Part shown: positions 49,301 to 62,114 of the stretch, piece by piece
Layout: each line of letters opens with the position of its first letter
Numbering within the stretch: position 1 is the first letter of the stretch
DNA from: Sinotaia quadrata
Lineage: Eukaryota; Mollusca; Gastropoda; Architaenioglossa; Viviparidae
Reading direction: 5' to 3'
DNA length: 64,000 nucleotides
Assembly: GCA_028829895.1 (NCBI GenBank)
Contig: CM054181.1
Coordinates: 115,015,860-115,079,859, forward strand
The notes under the pieces: model-generated
The model's database searches: none
Told to the model about the DNA's origin: nothing
Seen by the model: only the letters and a program-made list of their open reading frames with translations
Made by a program: the position numbers and the translations under genes

Positions 49301-52300
49301 TAGTTTCAGAAGTTTTCTGTAGTTTCAGAAATCCTGAAGTATTATAGATTGTCATGCATAACACTACTAGACATTGGGAAAGTTTGTGCAGACCAGTCTT
49401 CATTAATCTGATTGTCACAGCAACAAATTTAAAATGGTGGTAGAAGCTCTCTTGAAGTAAGAAAACATGATGAACTGGCATTGGAGGAAGAAGTACATAT
49501 TTGTCACAGCGTAGCGGCCAACGTGAAAGTCAGTAACTTCTCAAGAAGGCAGCAAAATGGTGACTTGATGTTCCTCCAACAAAGCGGTTTAAAGTTCATT
49601 GAGGGATAGTAAAACCTTTTGTGTTTACTAAGAGACAAATAAGAATGCTTTAATACTCTTGATAGCGGCCTGCTATCAGATATAATAGACCCTGGATAGT
49701 CATTATATTAGAGGGTTTTTTTGTGCATCCTTTCTGAACATATGTTAAGATGAGTGTAGTAGTCTAGTTTAAGGTATCCATCTTCTTCTGTGTTGACAAA
49801 ATACCTAAGTGCATTAAGCACAGCTTATAAAGCTTTGTAGGTTTTCTGTAATTAAAAAATTATCTTTTGATCCATTTCTAATAGATGTAGCAATCCAGGT
49901 GACTAGCAAACTGTATGTCCATGTAGCATGACAGTATGTACTAGTGTCCCTACTCTTCAACTGTATTAAGAAATTGAGGACATTTAGGATTTGCATACGT
50001 TTTTTTTTGTTCTCATTTTTCTTCACTAAAGCTTGGGTAGGTGAAATTTAGTAACCCTTATACTATCCTTGGAAAGTTTATAACTAAATTAGCTCTAGTT
50101 ATTTTATGTGTGGTTGTTTTTTTTTTTTAAGTGTGTGTGATTCTTAATATAATACAGTGATTCAATAACCTGCAAATGGTGTTAGTATAATTGTTTATAA
50201 TTATAAGACACAATCATACAATAACATACAAATAGTGTTAGTTTAATAAGACCAAAAGAAAATACAGAAAAGAGACAAATAGTATTATTATAATTGTTTA
50301 TAATTATAAGACACAGTAATAGTAAATTACCAATAGTTCTATTATAATTGTTTTGAGCATAGATATTAACCTCTGTGTGCTGATAACAGATAAGAATTTT
50401 GTGATTTATTTTTAAAGCACTAATCAGTTTTTAAAAAAAAGTAATTCGTTTTTTTGTGTAAATAATTATGCATTGTATAATGTCATATTTAGCACCAGAC
50501 AGCTGGGCGAAAAGGGTTACATGTGAAACTATAGGGGACGACTATTGATTTTTTAAAAAAAAGAAAAGTTCATTTAAAATCAAGTCGGTGTTATTGATCG
50601 TTGTCGACCAGCACGATCATTCATGAGTCTCCACTGACTTTGCTAAGGAAACATCACTGACTTGTTTGGCAATGCAGAATTATTCAAGTCGTAATAGTTT
50701 GCGACCAAATAGGTTTGATGAATGTGATAGAGAAGCTTAGCAGGCAATCATCTCGCCTATGGGAGACGGTCTGTGTTGACAGAGAAGCCACCTTCTTTCC
50801 CCACTCTGCAACTACTGTAGGTGGCAAATAATCTACGACTACGTAAACACCGCTATTTTGAATGTTTCGTTTTAACGTGTAGATAGATGGCCGGTACTTT
50901 GGCTTCGTCCGGCAGGCTGTTTTTTAAAAAATAAATTTAAAAAAATAACCTGCACACCCACCCACGTATATTACTTTATAAAATCTGTTTAAAAATCAAA
51001 ACAAACAAAAAACTGAACCTACAGAACTGTCAGAGGTACTCTTGGAGTTCGCGTAGAGTTCGTTCTTTCTTGTTTATTTAGTACAGAGGTAGTGTAGGCT
51101 AAGACTATCTATCTATCTATCCCTTAGTCTTGTCGACCGTTGGGGCACCATGATGACCTGACAGCCAGTTTCTTCCATTCCATTCTGTTCTTACCGTATT
51201 TCTCAGGCTAAGATGGAACGCATCACATAAAGTGGTGTTTTCGCATTGGACACTTGTGTACTGTTTTCGCACACGATACTTATTTTTTAGGATTCTAAAT
51301 CCACGCCCAAGCTGTCGTCAAGTAATGGTTTATTTATGTACTGTAATTTTCAAAGGAAATTGAGCGTAGACATGGAAGGGGCGTTGGTGGCCATTTATGT
51401 GTGTTTCGTGACATTTGTCCAGTACACAGTGCATATGATCGCTGTAAAAAGAAAAAAAGTCAGATGTCTTTCAGAAATAAAAATAAGCCTTGAATGGACG
51501 TTTGGTCGATCCTTGCATAAATCTTTATTTCCACGTTATGAAATTCTATGAGCAGAAGCTTTCACTTATGTATGTTACACCCCGTAGCTATATTGCGTTT
51601 TGGTTAAGGTGGCCATATCATAGGTTTATATTGTCTGCTCCTTTATCTAGTTCTTTCTGACCATCGTCCGGTTATATTTCTTATTACTGCTGCCTCGCTT
51701 TCATTTCGGTCAATTTGTGTCATTTCCTCTAAAATTCAGAATACTTAAGCACCGCGACGGGCTGATGCCAGCACGCATACGGGAGCAACGTGTGTGTAAT
51801 ATTAGTTGACTTCTAAAGTATCCCTTTACAACAAGGGTCGATTTTCTTTCTCAGCCCTTCCCCCCCCCCCCCCTTAGGATCATTAACTTAGTTATTTACG
51901 CGTTTGTAACACGTGGGCTCAGACGGACTGCACTGCAGTAAAAGTGCACAACTACCTGTGATATATTTAGATGTGACTTTTGTTCAAGTCTCCTTGATGA
52001 ATGATGTTTAACTCAACGCACTAGAAACAGAAGATACCTGGGAAGTCTTGGGAAGGAAAAAACAATTCTTAAATTTCAAGGATAACATTTTCAAGGACAG
52101 CGAATGGCCAAGAGCCGGTGACATTTACACGTAGGCCTTTGTAACGGTTTCTCAGCTGAGAAGACGGTAAACATGAGACCTAATGCCTTTCGGGATCGTT
52201 TTTCTTCGACGCATTCGCTTGCTCTTGCATAAAAGTTTAACAAAAGGGCGCTTTAGTTTGCGTAGTTCCCATATAGTCATGCTAATCATAACAATTTTAT

Positions 52301-54384
52301 TACTCTTGAATGGTCGCTTTTAAAGTCCAATGTCATTTATCTAAAGAGCAATTCAGTCGAGGAATCCATTTTGACACATTTTTAAAGAGGCTTTGAGCCA
52401 CATGTCCGTGGTAGTGTGTGGTCGAGTTGCTCACGACCGGACGCAGACAGCACCTCCAGTCTCGGCGGGGTCGCTCAGATTTTGACCTCTTCATGACCAG
52501 ACTCGCGGAAATAGACATCTCGTTTGCATGTGGGTGGGCGGTTTTCTTGGACAAGCCGGGAATTGAGAGACTAACAATGTAAATTCATGAAATTTATTAC
52601 CGCCACAACCATAATCTGATTTTGGTTTTTAAGAGCGCGTAGGCGTGGCGAGCTTATGTGTATGTGGTGAGGGCACCCGAGGGTGGGTGGGGGCAAGAGT
52701 GAGGCGAGCGGGTAGGTGGTCTGGTAACATAGGGCATTTGTCTTCACAGTTAGCCGGAAACTTATTATACTCTGGAAGTAAGTATATTCGGTGAATAGTC
52801 ACAAAAATATAGTCAAAAAGGCTTTACGAGGAAAATATAGGTCTACATACTTTAATTCTCGGTACTTGAGTTCTTCTTTATGTAGGGGGCGCTTTCGGCT
52901 TTCGCGCTGGGTGAGGGGTGTATGGGGGAAAGGGAGGGGTAACTTGAGTTAGCGCGTCTTAGTCTTTTATACCATTTTACGGAATTAATTTTTTTTTTAA
53001 AATTCTCGCGCAAATAACGTGACTCTGGTCTACGCCATACTGATCGATCAACAAACACCAGTTGCTGATAGGTCGATTTAAATTGATTGTATAATGACAC
53101 TGCTCTCTCCGCACCCTCTCCCCTCACTCTCTCCCACCCCCTTTGTGTGTGTCGTAAGACGACTTAGTATGATAAGCGTGGTTATTGTGCAGTTTCGCTA
53201 CCAGAAAAAAAAACCCAAAACTCTCTTACTCTCTCTGCCTTGCCTTTCTCATTTTATTATTTGTTATTTTTAAAGTTGCCCTTGACTGCAAAGTAGAGAT
53301 TATTGGGGGGGGGGGGGGGCGGGAGGAACAGAGCAGCTGCACTCAAAGATCGTGGATAACCTAAACAATTGGAAAGGGAAAAAGGAAAGAAAAATATGTA
53401 CCTAATCAGACTATTGCGCCATCATCGATTCCTGCAAAATATTTTAACAGTCTGGCAAAATGTTTTTAATTGATTACAGCCTGGCAAAATGTTGTTAATT
53501 TATTACAGCTTGGCATGATGTTTGTAATTTATTAAAGCCTGGCAAAATGCCAATAATTTACAACATCCTGGTAAAATGTTTGTAATTGATTACGCCTGAC
53601 AAAGTAGCCGTGGCGTGCAAACTTTTTTGCTAGCACAATTTAACTTCTATTTGGTTCTTTCATCCCGCACTAGTAATATATATGTGTTTATATTACGCAT
53701 GTATATGCGGTGCCGAAAACGGGCCCAGGATATGGACGTTTTAATTTGAAGACAAAAATGAAGCGGTGATATTTTTGTCTATCTTTTTGTCATCCATTTG
53801 GATGGTGCATTCATCCCCTCCCCAACCCCAGGATTGAAAGCCAGTTTGACAGTGTTGACTTACAAGTTACATGCAACTAACAGATAACGGCTAAAGCGTC
53901 AGCAGTGAAAAGGTTACAGTTAAATTACAAGCTGCGGTTGTACATAGCGTGAGGCCGACCGTCTTCCAGCTTAGCGAGCGAGTCTTTGTGTCAACCGAAT
54001 TAGTTGCTTCGAGTTTAATAAAAACTTATAACTTGAAATAAGTGAATTCTAGTTGTTTATTGCTAAAGACCTAAGTCGATTAACACTGCTATCTTCTGGC
54101 ACGGGGTTGATTTCAAGCTGTTTGCCTATCAAGTTTAGGCGGCCAATCGTTTTAGTGACAGGCAAAAGAGGACTGATTTAGTTTATCTGTTGGTCAGTTT
54201 AGTTTAAGGGACGCGTACAGATACTAGGACATTATATTCACCCCAACCCCAATGATAAACTGCTTTAAGTTTTGTGTTGTTATAATGCCACATAATAAAA
54301 TACACTCTTTTTTGCTGATTTTTTCAGTCTTGCGTCAACAACGTTCTAGTTTTGGCAAGCTGGTGCTTGACTTTTATTTTTTTT

Positions 54385-54434
<50 letters not shown>

Positions 54435-57400
54435 AATAAAATATACAGTTTAATTTCATTAAAAGTTATATATTTATAAAAGGAAAGTTTCTTATTTGTA
54501 CAACACACATTTAATCACATGTTATTCAGTGCGTTATGAAAGTTCACAACACTATATGTATACAAAACAAGAGGTACAAGATTTTCAACTAAAATGTCTT
54601 CATCAGGATAGTAAATTTATTGGTAACAATAAGGTACATGTATTAAGAATCCTATTTCATTAGTTTCTGATTTTAATGAGTGACTATATTGTCGGTGTGT
54701 TTATAAAGTGTGTTCGTTTGATTAATTTATCATTGAGTGTATCTGTGTTTGTAGTGGATTAAATGAACAGAAATGCATTTTTACACCATATGTTATATAT
54801 TTAATTATTTTGTGTATGTCAGTGTTGAGCAAATTAGCTGAACAGACATTCATATTACTAGTAATATATATTAATTTCATTATTTTAAAAGAGTGTCATG
54901 ACAGACTGGTAGTGTTTTAGCAGCACATAAAATCAATTTTACAGAAGCTAATAGATTATGTATTAAATGAATTTTTATGCATTCTTTCTCTTTGATACAC
55001 TGATCTGAAATGCATCATTTTTGCCATTCACAAACAAAAATGTCACAAAGTCTATGGCATTAAAAAGTTATATTCTGACAAATTCTTGTAAATTGCAGGT
55101 ATCTTGACATTTGTTAATGTAACTAGTGTCCGAGCAGCCACACGTATCCAGGATCTGTTCACCATTGCCAAACTCATCGCCTTACTTATAATCATTGGCA
55201 CAGGCTTTGTCATGATTGGCATGGGTAAGTGGTTTTTTTTTTTGAGATTGTATTTGGTCTTAGCACCATTAACCACCTAAATTAAAAGTCTGTATCCCTA
55301 AAATAGAGGTCAATTCATTTGATAGAGGTCCTTCAAATAGCTGCACTTTAATTAAAAAGGATTTTATTTGTGATGAAAGCTCACCATATTAAACTTGAAA
55401 AGGATTTTACTTGTGTTGAGAGCTCACTGTAATGAACTTGAAAAGGATTTTCTTTGTGATGAGAGCTCACTGTAATGAACTTGAAAAGGATTTTCTTTTT
55501 GTTGAGAGCTCACTGCATTAAACTTAAAAAGGATTTTCTTTGTGATGAGAACTCACTGCTTTAAACTTGAAAAGGATTTTCTTAATGATGAGAGCTAACA
55601 GTATTGAAACATGTTAATTCTATATAGTAACTTCCTTTACATCACTTAGCCCGTTTTTACTCAACAATGATAATTATTTAAAAGAACTTTTAAGGCACAT
55701 AACATTTTGAAAATACTACTTCCACTATCACCTCATTTCTGGGAAGAAGAGGATTTACTATGCAACCCTCCGAAATTACAGTTTAAACCTGCTGAAAGAT
55801 CTTGTACAAGAATAGTAATGATTACTAGATGAAGTTGAATTTTATGAACATTTTGACAACTTAAAATCTTTGGATGAGACATTTTCTTTCTCTACATATA
55901 TTGAAGATGATTCATTCACATTATTTTCTGTTACTAGAATTACATAATTACACACACATAAGTAAGACGAAAGAGACAATAAAGTATAAATATAGTGCCA
56001 GTAGCTATGACAACTGAATTTTAATTTGAGAATGACCTTCCTACACATTCATAAAGTGATAATTCTAACTGTAGGTATAACAAATATTTCTTCTTATTTT
56101 AAGGGGGCAGAATGGGGGACCATATAAGAATGTATGAAAATGTAAACTGCTTTATATAAATAAAATGAATTTTACCTGCTTATGTCAGTTATGTGATTTA
56201 TCAATGTTTTCCTTTTGCAGAAATATAATTGTGATCCTCACTTGTCTGCAGTTTTCTTTATAACGTAGCAGAGCCCCAAAGATGAGATATTTTCAGAAAA
56301 ATCCTATTGAAAGTTGTTAATTTCATCTAATTACAAAAGTTATTCACAAAAGAGAAGTGATATTATTTTAAGACAAAGAAATGCTAAGAGGAAAACATAA
56401 GCAAAATGTAATGTACTGATATTATTTTAAGACAAAAAAATGCTAAGAGATAAACATAAGCGAAATGTTTAATATACTGATATTATTTGCTTTTGAGATT
56501 TTCAGTATTAAATGTATAGGTAGTCTTTTTCTTTTTTTTAAAATGAAAAATTCTCTGCCAAATGGGTGAAAAAAATTATTATTGATATTATGATTTGCAC
56601 GGGTGAGTGAATGAGGGATTTAAGCACCAAAAAAAAAGTGAACATTGATAAAGGAATTATTCTTCTGATAAACCTTGTATGACTGCATAGAAGTATACAA
56701 GTAGGACTTGTATTTTTTTCTGTCTGTTTTGTTTTTTCCCCCAAATACCTGTTCTTTTCATGAATAATTTAATATTTAAAAGCATAATTATTGTTTGTAA
56801 TTTATAATAATACAGTAGAAAATATTATTGTTTTGCTTGTAAAACACTAAATTGTAACTCACATCATGTTAGTTTATAGAATTATATGAAATTTTTAAGT
56901 TTTATTTTTATTTTTTCTTAGCATTTGATTTTGACAGTTAATCTCACCAGAAATGTTTGAGTCTAATACTAGTTTACGTCTGCTAAACCCCTTAATATAA
57001 ACTGCCAGTTAATAAAACATTATTTAAAATGCAATTTACTATTAAGATATTTCATTTAAAAAATTGTTTCACACACCATTTAAAAACAAACAAACATACA
57101 GTTTCACACCACAGTACATTATTTAAAAAAATCCATGTCAGACCTTTTTAAAAAGAACCATGGTTTCAAAAAAAATCTTAATTACATTTAAAGTCCCCTA
57201 TTGTTGCATTTATCATTCAATGCTTTCAAAATGCATATCTCAGACTTAAAAAAATTTGTTACAAATATAACATAAAGTTTTGGTACTTGAATGAGGATCA
57301 TTGTAAGCTTACTTTATGTCGGATGCCATCTTACTCTTTGCTGAAAGAAGGGCCAAGCTCTTAGCTTTCAAGACACCGTCAGCTAAGGTATTTGTTCAAG

Positions 57401-60400
57401 TTAATCTTATATTTTCCAGGGGAAACTGAGTATCTGAGGTCTGGAATGGAATCGACATCTGAGGATGTTGGAAAGATTTCTCTTGCATTGTATTCTGGAT
57501 TGTTTGCTTATGCTGGATGGTAAGTTTCATCTTAAAATGCTATTGTCATCCACACTTGCATTCACATTTTGGCAGATTTTATTTACAATGTTTTGTTTGT
57601 ACTAATATTTTTTGAAGAATGTGCGTATTTTCTTTTTTCAGTACTTCTTTTATGAAAAATGTCTTTTTCACATCACATAGACTCATTGTTATAGAGCCTG
57701 GTTCTTTTTTCTCATTATTCTCTCCCCCTCCCCCAACCATCACCCCCCAAAAAATCAGACATACACTATCTATAAATATGTTTTGCTTTTCAGTTCACTA
57801 ACTTCTTGTTTTACTAAAAATGTTTCTCTCTCGCACACATGCACACACTCGCACACACACATATGCTTTATAGACTGTTTCTAGAACGGTTTGCTTTTAT
57901 TCATTGCACTAATTTCTTGTTGTATCCCAAAATGTCTTCTGTTTTCTTTTCTTTTCTTTTTTTTATTTTTTATTATCACCTTGACCTATATACAGGTTTT
58001 CTCTATCTTTTCATTATGTTAATTTCTTGCTTTATGAAAAAGAATCTTAAACCACCAACCAAGCACTTTAAACCACCTACCCATCACCAACACTTACAAC
58101 ATGTTTAGATGGAATTTCTTTTTCATTGTTCTAAATTCTTGTTTATAAAAAACATGTCTTTCCCCACTGTATTCTACAGACTTATTGTTTTATTGAAGAG
58201 CTTGCTTCCTATTTATTTTGTGGCCATTACATTAACTTCTTGTTTTATGCCAATTAGTTGAAGGTATTAATATTGTGTTTACAAAAAAAGTGTTGTTTAT
58301 AGAGAAGTATTCTCCAAATAAATAAATAAACAAACAAAATAAACAAAGTCCTATTACCTTAATTTATGAATTATCCCACTTCCTGTCAAATGACAAGCTT
58401 AATTACCTAGTTGATTTATAAATAGGCTGTCTTCTTTTATTTATCATGCTGATTTTAATGATTGACTTTATCATCAGTGTGTTTATAAAGTGTGTTAGTT
58501 TGAACAATTTATCTTTTGAATATAGTGGATTAAAATGTCATGTTTTATAAAGTGTTTTATCCCTTTTTTAAAAAATTACTGACTCAAGGGCAGTCTTCTT
58601 TTCATTGCACTGTCTTGGTGTGTTTTTTGAAAATAATATATTCTCTCTTTCCTCCATCACACAGATTCACTGTTTTATAGAAGGGCAGTCGTCTTTTTAT
58701 TGCACTGCCTTCGTGATTTGTGAAAAAGTATCTTGACACTTTCCTCCATCACACATATTCATTGTTTTATAGAAGGGCTTGCTCCTTCACAACAATGTGC
58801 CTACTTCTTCTTTTATTAAAATTATTTTAAAAAATAAATCACACTGACTTACTCGTTTGTAAAAGACTTGCTTCTTCTATTTATTATTTTAAGTTTTTGA
58901 TTTATAAAAACATCTATTACCTTTATTTTTTTTATCACACTGACTCATGGTTTATAAATAGGCTTGCTTTTTCTCATTTTACTCTTGTTTGATGAACATT
59001 ATGTTTCTTACTCTTAAGTCCTTTGTTTGATCAAAATATATGATTCTTTTCTCTCATCTGTGAGCTTCGTTCCCTGGCCAGGGCCAGTTAAATTAATTCA
59101 GTGTTTTATGTACTAGTGTGCTCCCTTTAAAATATTTTTTATTACATTTTTATTGTTTTATACAGTCATTTTAATTTTATTATGTCTGCTTATATTTTAG
59201 AAAGGGTATTCTTTTATTCATTACATTAACTTTTTATGTACAAAAGTGGGGTTTCTTTTTGTCTGTCTGCAATCTAAGTATTGCTTTATGTGAAGCATGC
59301 TTGGAGGGGATTTTTGTTATTTTTTTTTATTACAATAATTCATTGTTGTATGCAAGGATTTGTTTTTGAAATTCATTGTTAAGAATATATTTGTATTAAA
59401 CTAGTTTTATTTAATTTAAGGCAATATTGACAATAACAATAAAAGTAAAGGTAATGAGGAATTTGTGTGTTTGTTACAAAATCAAGAAGCCATCTAGTGA
59501 GTTCATGCAGTTTCTTTTCATGAATATTTTTGTTTTTTGTTTTAGCAAATACTATATGTTGCATGCAAGAAGCCATCTAGTGAGCTCATGCAGTATCTTT
59601 TCATTAATAATTTCTTTTGTTTTAGCAAATACTATATGTTGCATGCAAAAACTATTTTCTAGTGTATGTCATTTATAAACTTTATATACAAAATTTTCAT
59701 GGAAGCTTGCTTTAAAAGTCTTCTTTATGAATTTTATTGATAATATATTAAGACTAGCGTTTTTCGTTTTGTTTAAGTTGTTCTTTAAATAAAGGTATTG
59801 AAATGATGATAATTTTAGCAATTGACCAGTCTGTTCTATTCATTTACAATTTGATCTTTCAACATTTTTCAGGAATTTTTTGAACTTTGTTACAGAAGAG
59901 ATGGTAGATCCTTTCAAGTGAGTTTTATTTATCTCCCTTGAATCTTTTAATGATTTTTATGAGTTTTATTTGTCAGTTGAAAATCCACTAAGTTGAATTT
60001 GGAGAGAACAGTTTTAAAACGAATTTATTTCTCTTGACACCACTGAGTTAAGGTTATATGTTATGAAGAGTTTTGTTTTTATTTACTCAGATGTATTTTT
60101 ACACAAAGAAAAATAATGTATACTTCTTGGATGCTAAAGTCTGCTTTAAGTTTAAGTATTAATTGGTTGCTTAACCTGTAGGCATTTTTATTTTTATTTA
60201 ATAGAATAATTAAAAATTTGCCCTACAATTTTAATATTTCCCCTTACTTTTGCAGTATCATTTATCTGTTATATGTGTAGTGAGTTTGATATATTTGTTG
60301 TGTTTATTATTACAAAAATTAAGTCTTATTTGTTCACCACCACAAACTAAATTAAACCATGGTAAATGCACTATAATTTTTATATGTATTGTCATTTTAG

Positions 60401-62114
60401 GAAACAGCTGTCATCTTTGCTCTTTCTATTTTACTTCAGTGAAAGTGAAGGAAGTATGGATGGGTAGGATTGCTTAATTAATAATGTTTTGTAAAATTCA
60501 TATCAAAATAATTCTGTACTTTAATTTTGTTTATGCAGGAATTTACCACGTGCCATCTACATCTCTATTCCTCTTGTGACTGGAGTGTATGTGTTTTCTA
60601 ATGTTGCTTACTTCACAGTAATCTCCCCACATGAAATGTTGGAATCTAATGCAGTAGCTGTGGTAAGGGCTTTATCTGTTGTGTGTTTTTTAATTGCTTT
60701 TTACCCCATATGAGCATACTTGAAATTCATAAGTTCATATTTTGAAGTATTGATTGATTCATTGCACATTTTTCTCTCAAGAAATGTTTGTTAGTGCAAA
60801 AGCTGCAGGAGATGTTTAAGGGAACAAAAAATCTTTCTTGCTTTACTGTCGGTTTTGTCTTTATGTGCAAAGAACTGCATTTTGATCAGTTTTTTGTTTT
60901 GATTTAAAAAAATTAAAGCAGCCATTATGCTTAAGAATGCAGGTTTATTTATTTATTTTTCTTTAGTAAAATGTTTTATTTTAAATATGTTTGGTGTCAT
61001 ATTTTTTTTAACGTGGAGGGATAATATGACATTTAGCATTTATTATTGATTAAAAAAAACACCTTCTAATATGTTCTGGCAGATTTGCTCACATTATTAT
61101 GATTTAATATTTTTATTAAACAGACATTTGGTAATAAACTCTTTGGCATATTTGCTTGGATTATTCCTGTTTTTGTGGCTCTGTCTACCTTCGGTGGTGT
61201 CAATGGACTGTTGTTCACATCTGGCAGGTAAGATAAGTCAAGTCTCTTGTATACTGAAGTTGTTCAGACAGAAGAATAATTTGACTTACAGCACCCTGAG
61301 TGAGAATGGGATTCCTGAAATAGTCTTAATGAATCTAAAATCTCATGTTGCCCCTTTGAAACCTATTATCCAGTACTAAATTAAATCCATTAGTGTCTGT
61401 GGTATGATGAATTAAATATATCTCATGTTGCCCCTGTGAAACCTTTTAACCAGTACTAAATTAAATCCATTATTGTCTTTGATATGTGGAATTAAATACA
61501 TTCTGCCTTGCTTCATTTGTGAGCTTAGAAAGTAAGTAAGCCATCACAAAGTATGAAAAGCGAGGTTATATTATAAGAAAAATATGCTTGTTAACTGCTT
61601 TAAATAATTGTTGCTTCCATTTTGGTAGTAGGATTATTCATCACTTTTCAAGTCTTGTGTTGTTTCTATATTAGAAATATTTTTAAAAATGTTTTATTAA
61701 GCATTAATATTTTAGAAAGAATTTGTTTTCTAAATAAGTACAGTTATTACAGAACTAATTGAAAAATAATTCAGGGCTGGTCTTTAATTTGTCAGAGGTT
61801 AGTTTCTGAGAATGGAATTTTGTTTTGGTGTTATTTAAAGTAAACTTTATATTTCATAATTTTGTTACCTTGATGCTCAAAGTTTCTTCATAAATATACA
61901 TTTTTTGTCTGGGTTAAAACTGTCTTCATCTTGTGTCAGGACAGATTCTTATTCATTTTAATACACAGCAAAACTTTTCTTTTTCATGTTGATTGTCTTA
62001 CTGTGTGTTGCCTACAGGTTGTTCTATGTGGGAGCAAGACAAGGTCACTTACCAGACCTTTTGGCTATGATCAGTACTGAACACTATACTCCTATGCCTG
62101 CAATGCTGTTCACA
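43358..62114 (+). CDS. L-type amino-acid transporter light chain (LAT1/LAT2, SLC7A5/SLC7A8-like), nine exons, 3' end outside window
   Basis: Exons are 43358-43561, 46389-46547, 46883-47018, 55099-55224, 57420-57519, 59873-59917, 60539-60662, 61124-61227 and 62018-62114. All are GT-AG and in phase, giving 365 residues of an expected ~500; the last TM segments lie right of base 64000. Motifs are [12 protein letters not shown] in TM1 (GSG at residues 52-54), [12 protein letters not shown] and [10 protein letters not shown] in the family's conserved loop, FPTC with C151 (the disulfide site to the SLC3A2/4F2hc heavy chain), [19 protein letters not shown] in TM6 and [24 protein letters not shown] and [19 protein letters not shown] follow. 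[11 protein letters not shown] and the FPTC context favour LAT1/LAT2 over y+LAT or b0,+AT. The expected role is Na-independent exchange of large neutral amino acids at the plasma membrane as a heterodimer. ATG 43364 is an alternative start. A240 replaces the usual TM6 glycine. Confidence 0.93.
43562..46388 (+). other. SLC7 intron 1
   Basis: GT-AG intron of 2.8 kb. CpG-richer for its first 100 bases, then AT-rich, with a poly-C run at about 43728. It contains the 52-bp tandem array listed separately and a small (AATAGT)n-like patch near 45650-45690. Confidence 0.7.
44945..45420. repeat. 52-bp minisatellite, about eight copies
   Basis: AATGTAC/AATGTAT starts recur at 45001, 45053, 45105 and 45157 (exact 52-base steps) and continue less regularly to about 45420. 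Each unit contains TTGCTTTGTCTGAGATCATA and GACACTGGATG. More diverged relatives with GAGATCA and TGACA extend back to about 44640. Confidence 0.9.
47284..47443. repeat. 80-bp direct tandem duplication
   Basis: Two adjacent 80-base copies begin TTAAAATTCTTAGTC at 47284 and 47364 and differ at about one base (AGTCCTGAG versus AGTCATGAG). A near-identical pair implies a recent duplication. Confidence 0.95.
47495..47830. repeat. Degenerate CAACATAATCCTGTCTGTCAATA-type repeats
   Basis: The phrase AACATAAT followed by YYTGTCTGTCAATA or a variant recurs about six times at spacings of about 50-65 bases, ending in AAGTTTGTAAATACCTCTG near 47790. It includes a TG/TA microsatellite at about 47690-47725. 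Confidence 0.65.
53437..53610. repeat. 29-bp tandem repeat, about six copies
   Basis: The phrase CTGGCAAAATGTTT or a variant recurs with exact 29-base period: TGGC/TGGT at 53453, 53482, 53511, 53540 and 53569. Units share AATTGATTACAGCC-like connectors. Confidence 0.9.
54389..54434. repeat. (CT)n(CA)n compound microsatellite
   Basis: About 14 CT dinucleotides run directly into about 9 CA dinucleotides. Confidence 0.98.
55355..55612. repeat. 43-bp tandem repeat, six copies, just after exon 4
   Basis: AAAAGGATTTT recurs at exactly 43-base intervals (55355, 55398, 55441, 55484, 55527, 55570). Units share GATGAGAGCTCACTG and AAACTTG. It lies in SLC7 intron 4, 130 bases after the donor. Confidence 0.96.
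55613..57419 (+). other. SLC7 intron 4, remainder
   Basis: AT-rich. A segment of about 55 bases with ATATTATTTTAAGACAAAGAA and TGCTAAGAG occurs at about 56359 and again at about 56420. Nothing else is recognised. Confidence 0.5.
57540..59330. repeat. Long degenerate array in SLC7 intron 5
   Basis: Over about 1.7 kb the phrases TCATTGTTTTATAGA, AGGGCTTGCT or AGGGCAGTC, TTATT, then ACTTCTTGTTTTATG recur at roughly 80-130-base intervals with heavy divergence. It reads as an old satellite-like array, T-rich on the plus strand. No coding exon is present. Confidence 0.55.
59484..59649. repeat. 83-bp direct tandem duplication
   Basis: AAGAAGCCATCTAGTGAG starts both copies, at 59484 and 59567, and both end with AAATACTATATGTTGCATGC. 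Copies differ at a few positions. Confidence 0.93.
61336..61495. repeat. 80-bp direct tandem duplication in SLC7 intron 8
   Basis: TCTCATGTTGCCCCT occurs at about 61341 and about 61421, followed in both by GTGAAACC- or TTGAAACC-type sequence and by CCAGTACTAAATTAAATCCA. Confidence 0.9.

Larger units (their letters stand above)
47019..55098 (+). other. SLC7 intron 3, 8 kb, repeat-rich
   Basis: Contains several arrays listed separately. About 50580-53400 is unusually CpG-rich for this intron, with poly-C (about 51858-51873) and poly-G (about 53305-53321) runs and a CTAT microsatellite at about 51104-51121. The sequence after that, TGTCGACCGTTGGGGCACC and onward, looks like a degraded retroposon tail. 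No coding exon was found in the block. The first 3.5 kb and the last 1.5 kb are AT-rich. Confidence 0.6.

Noticed and set aside
43358..62114. Assignment of the transporter to y+LAT (SLC7A6/7) or b0,+AT (SLC7A9)
   Set aside because: TM6 and the following loop read [12 protein letters not shown], closer to LAT1/LAT2 than to the SGWD or DGWN forms of those groups; a tree would settle it.
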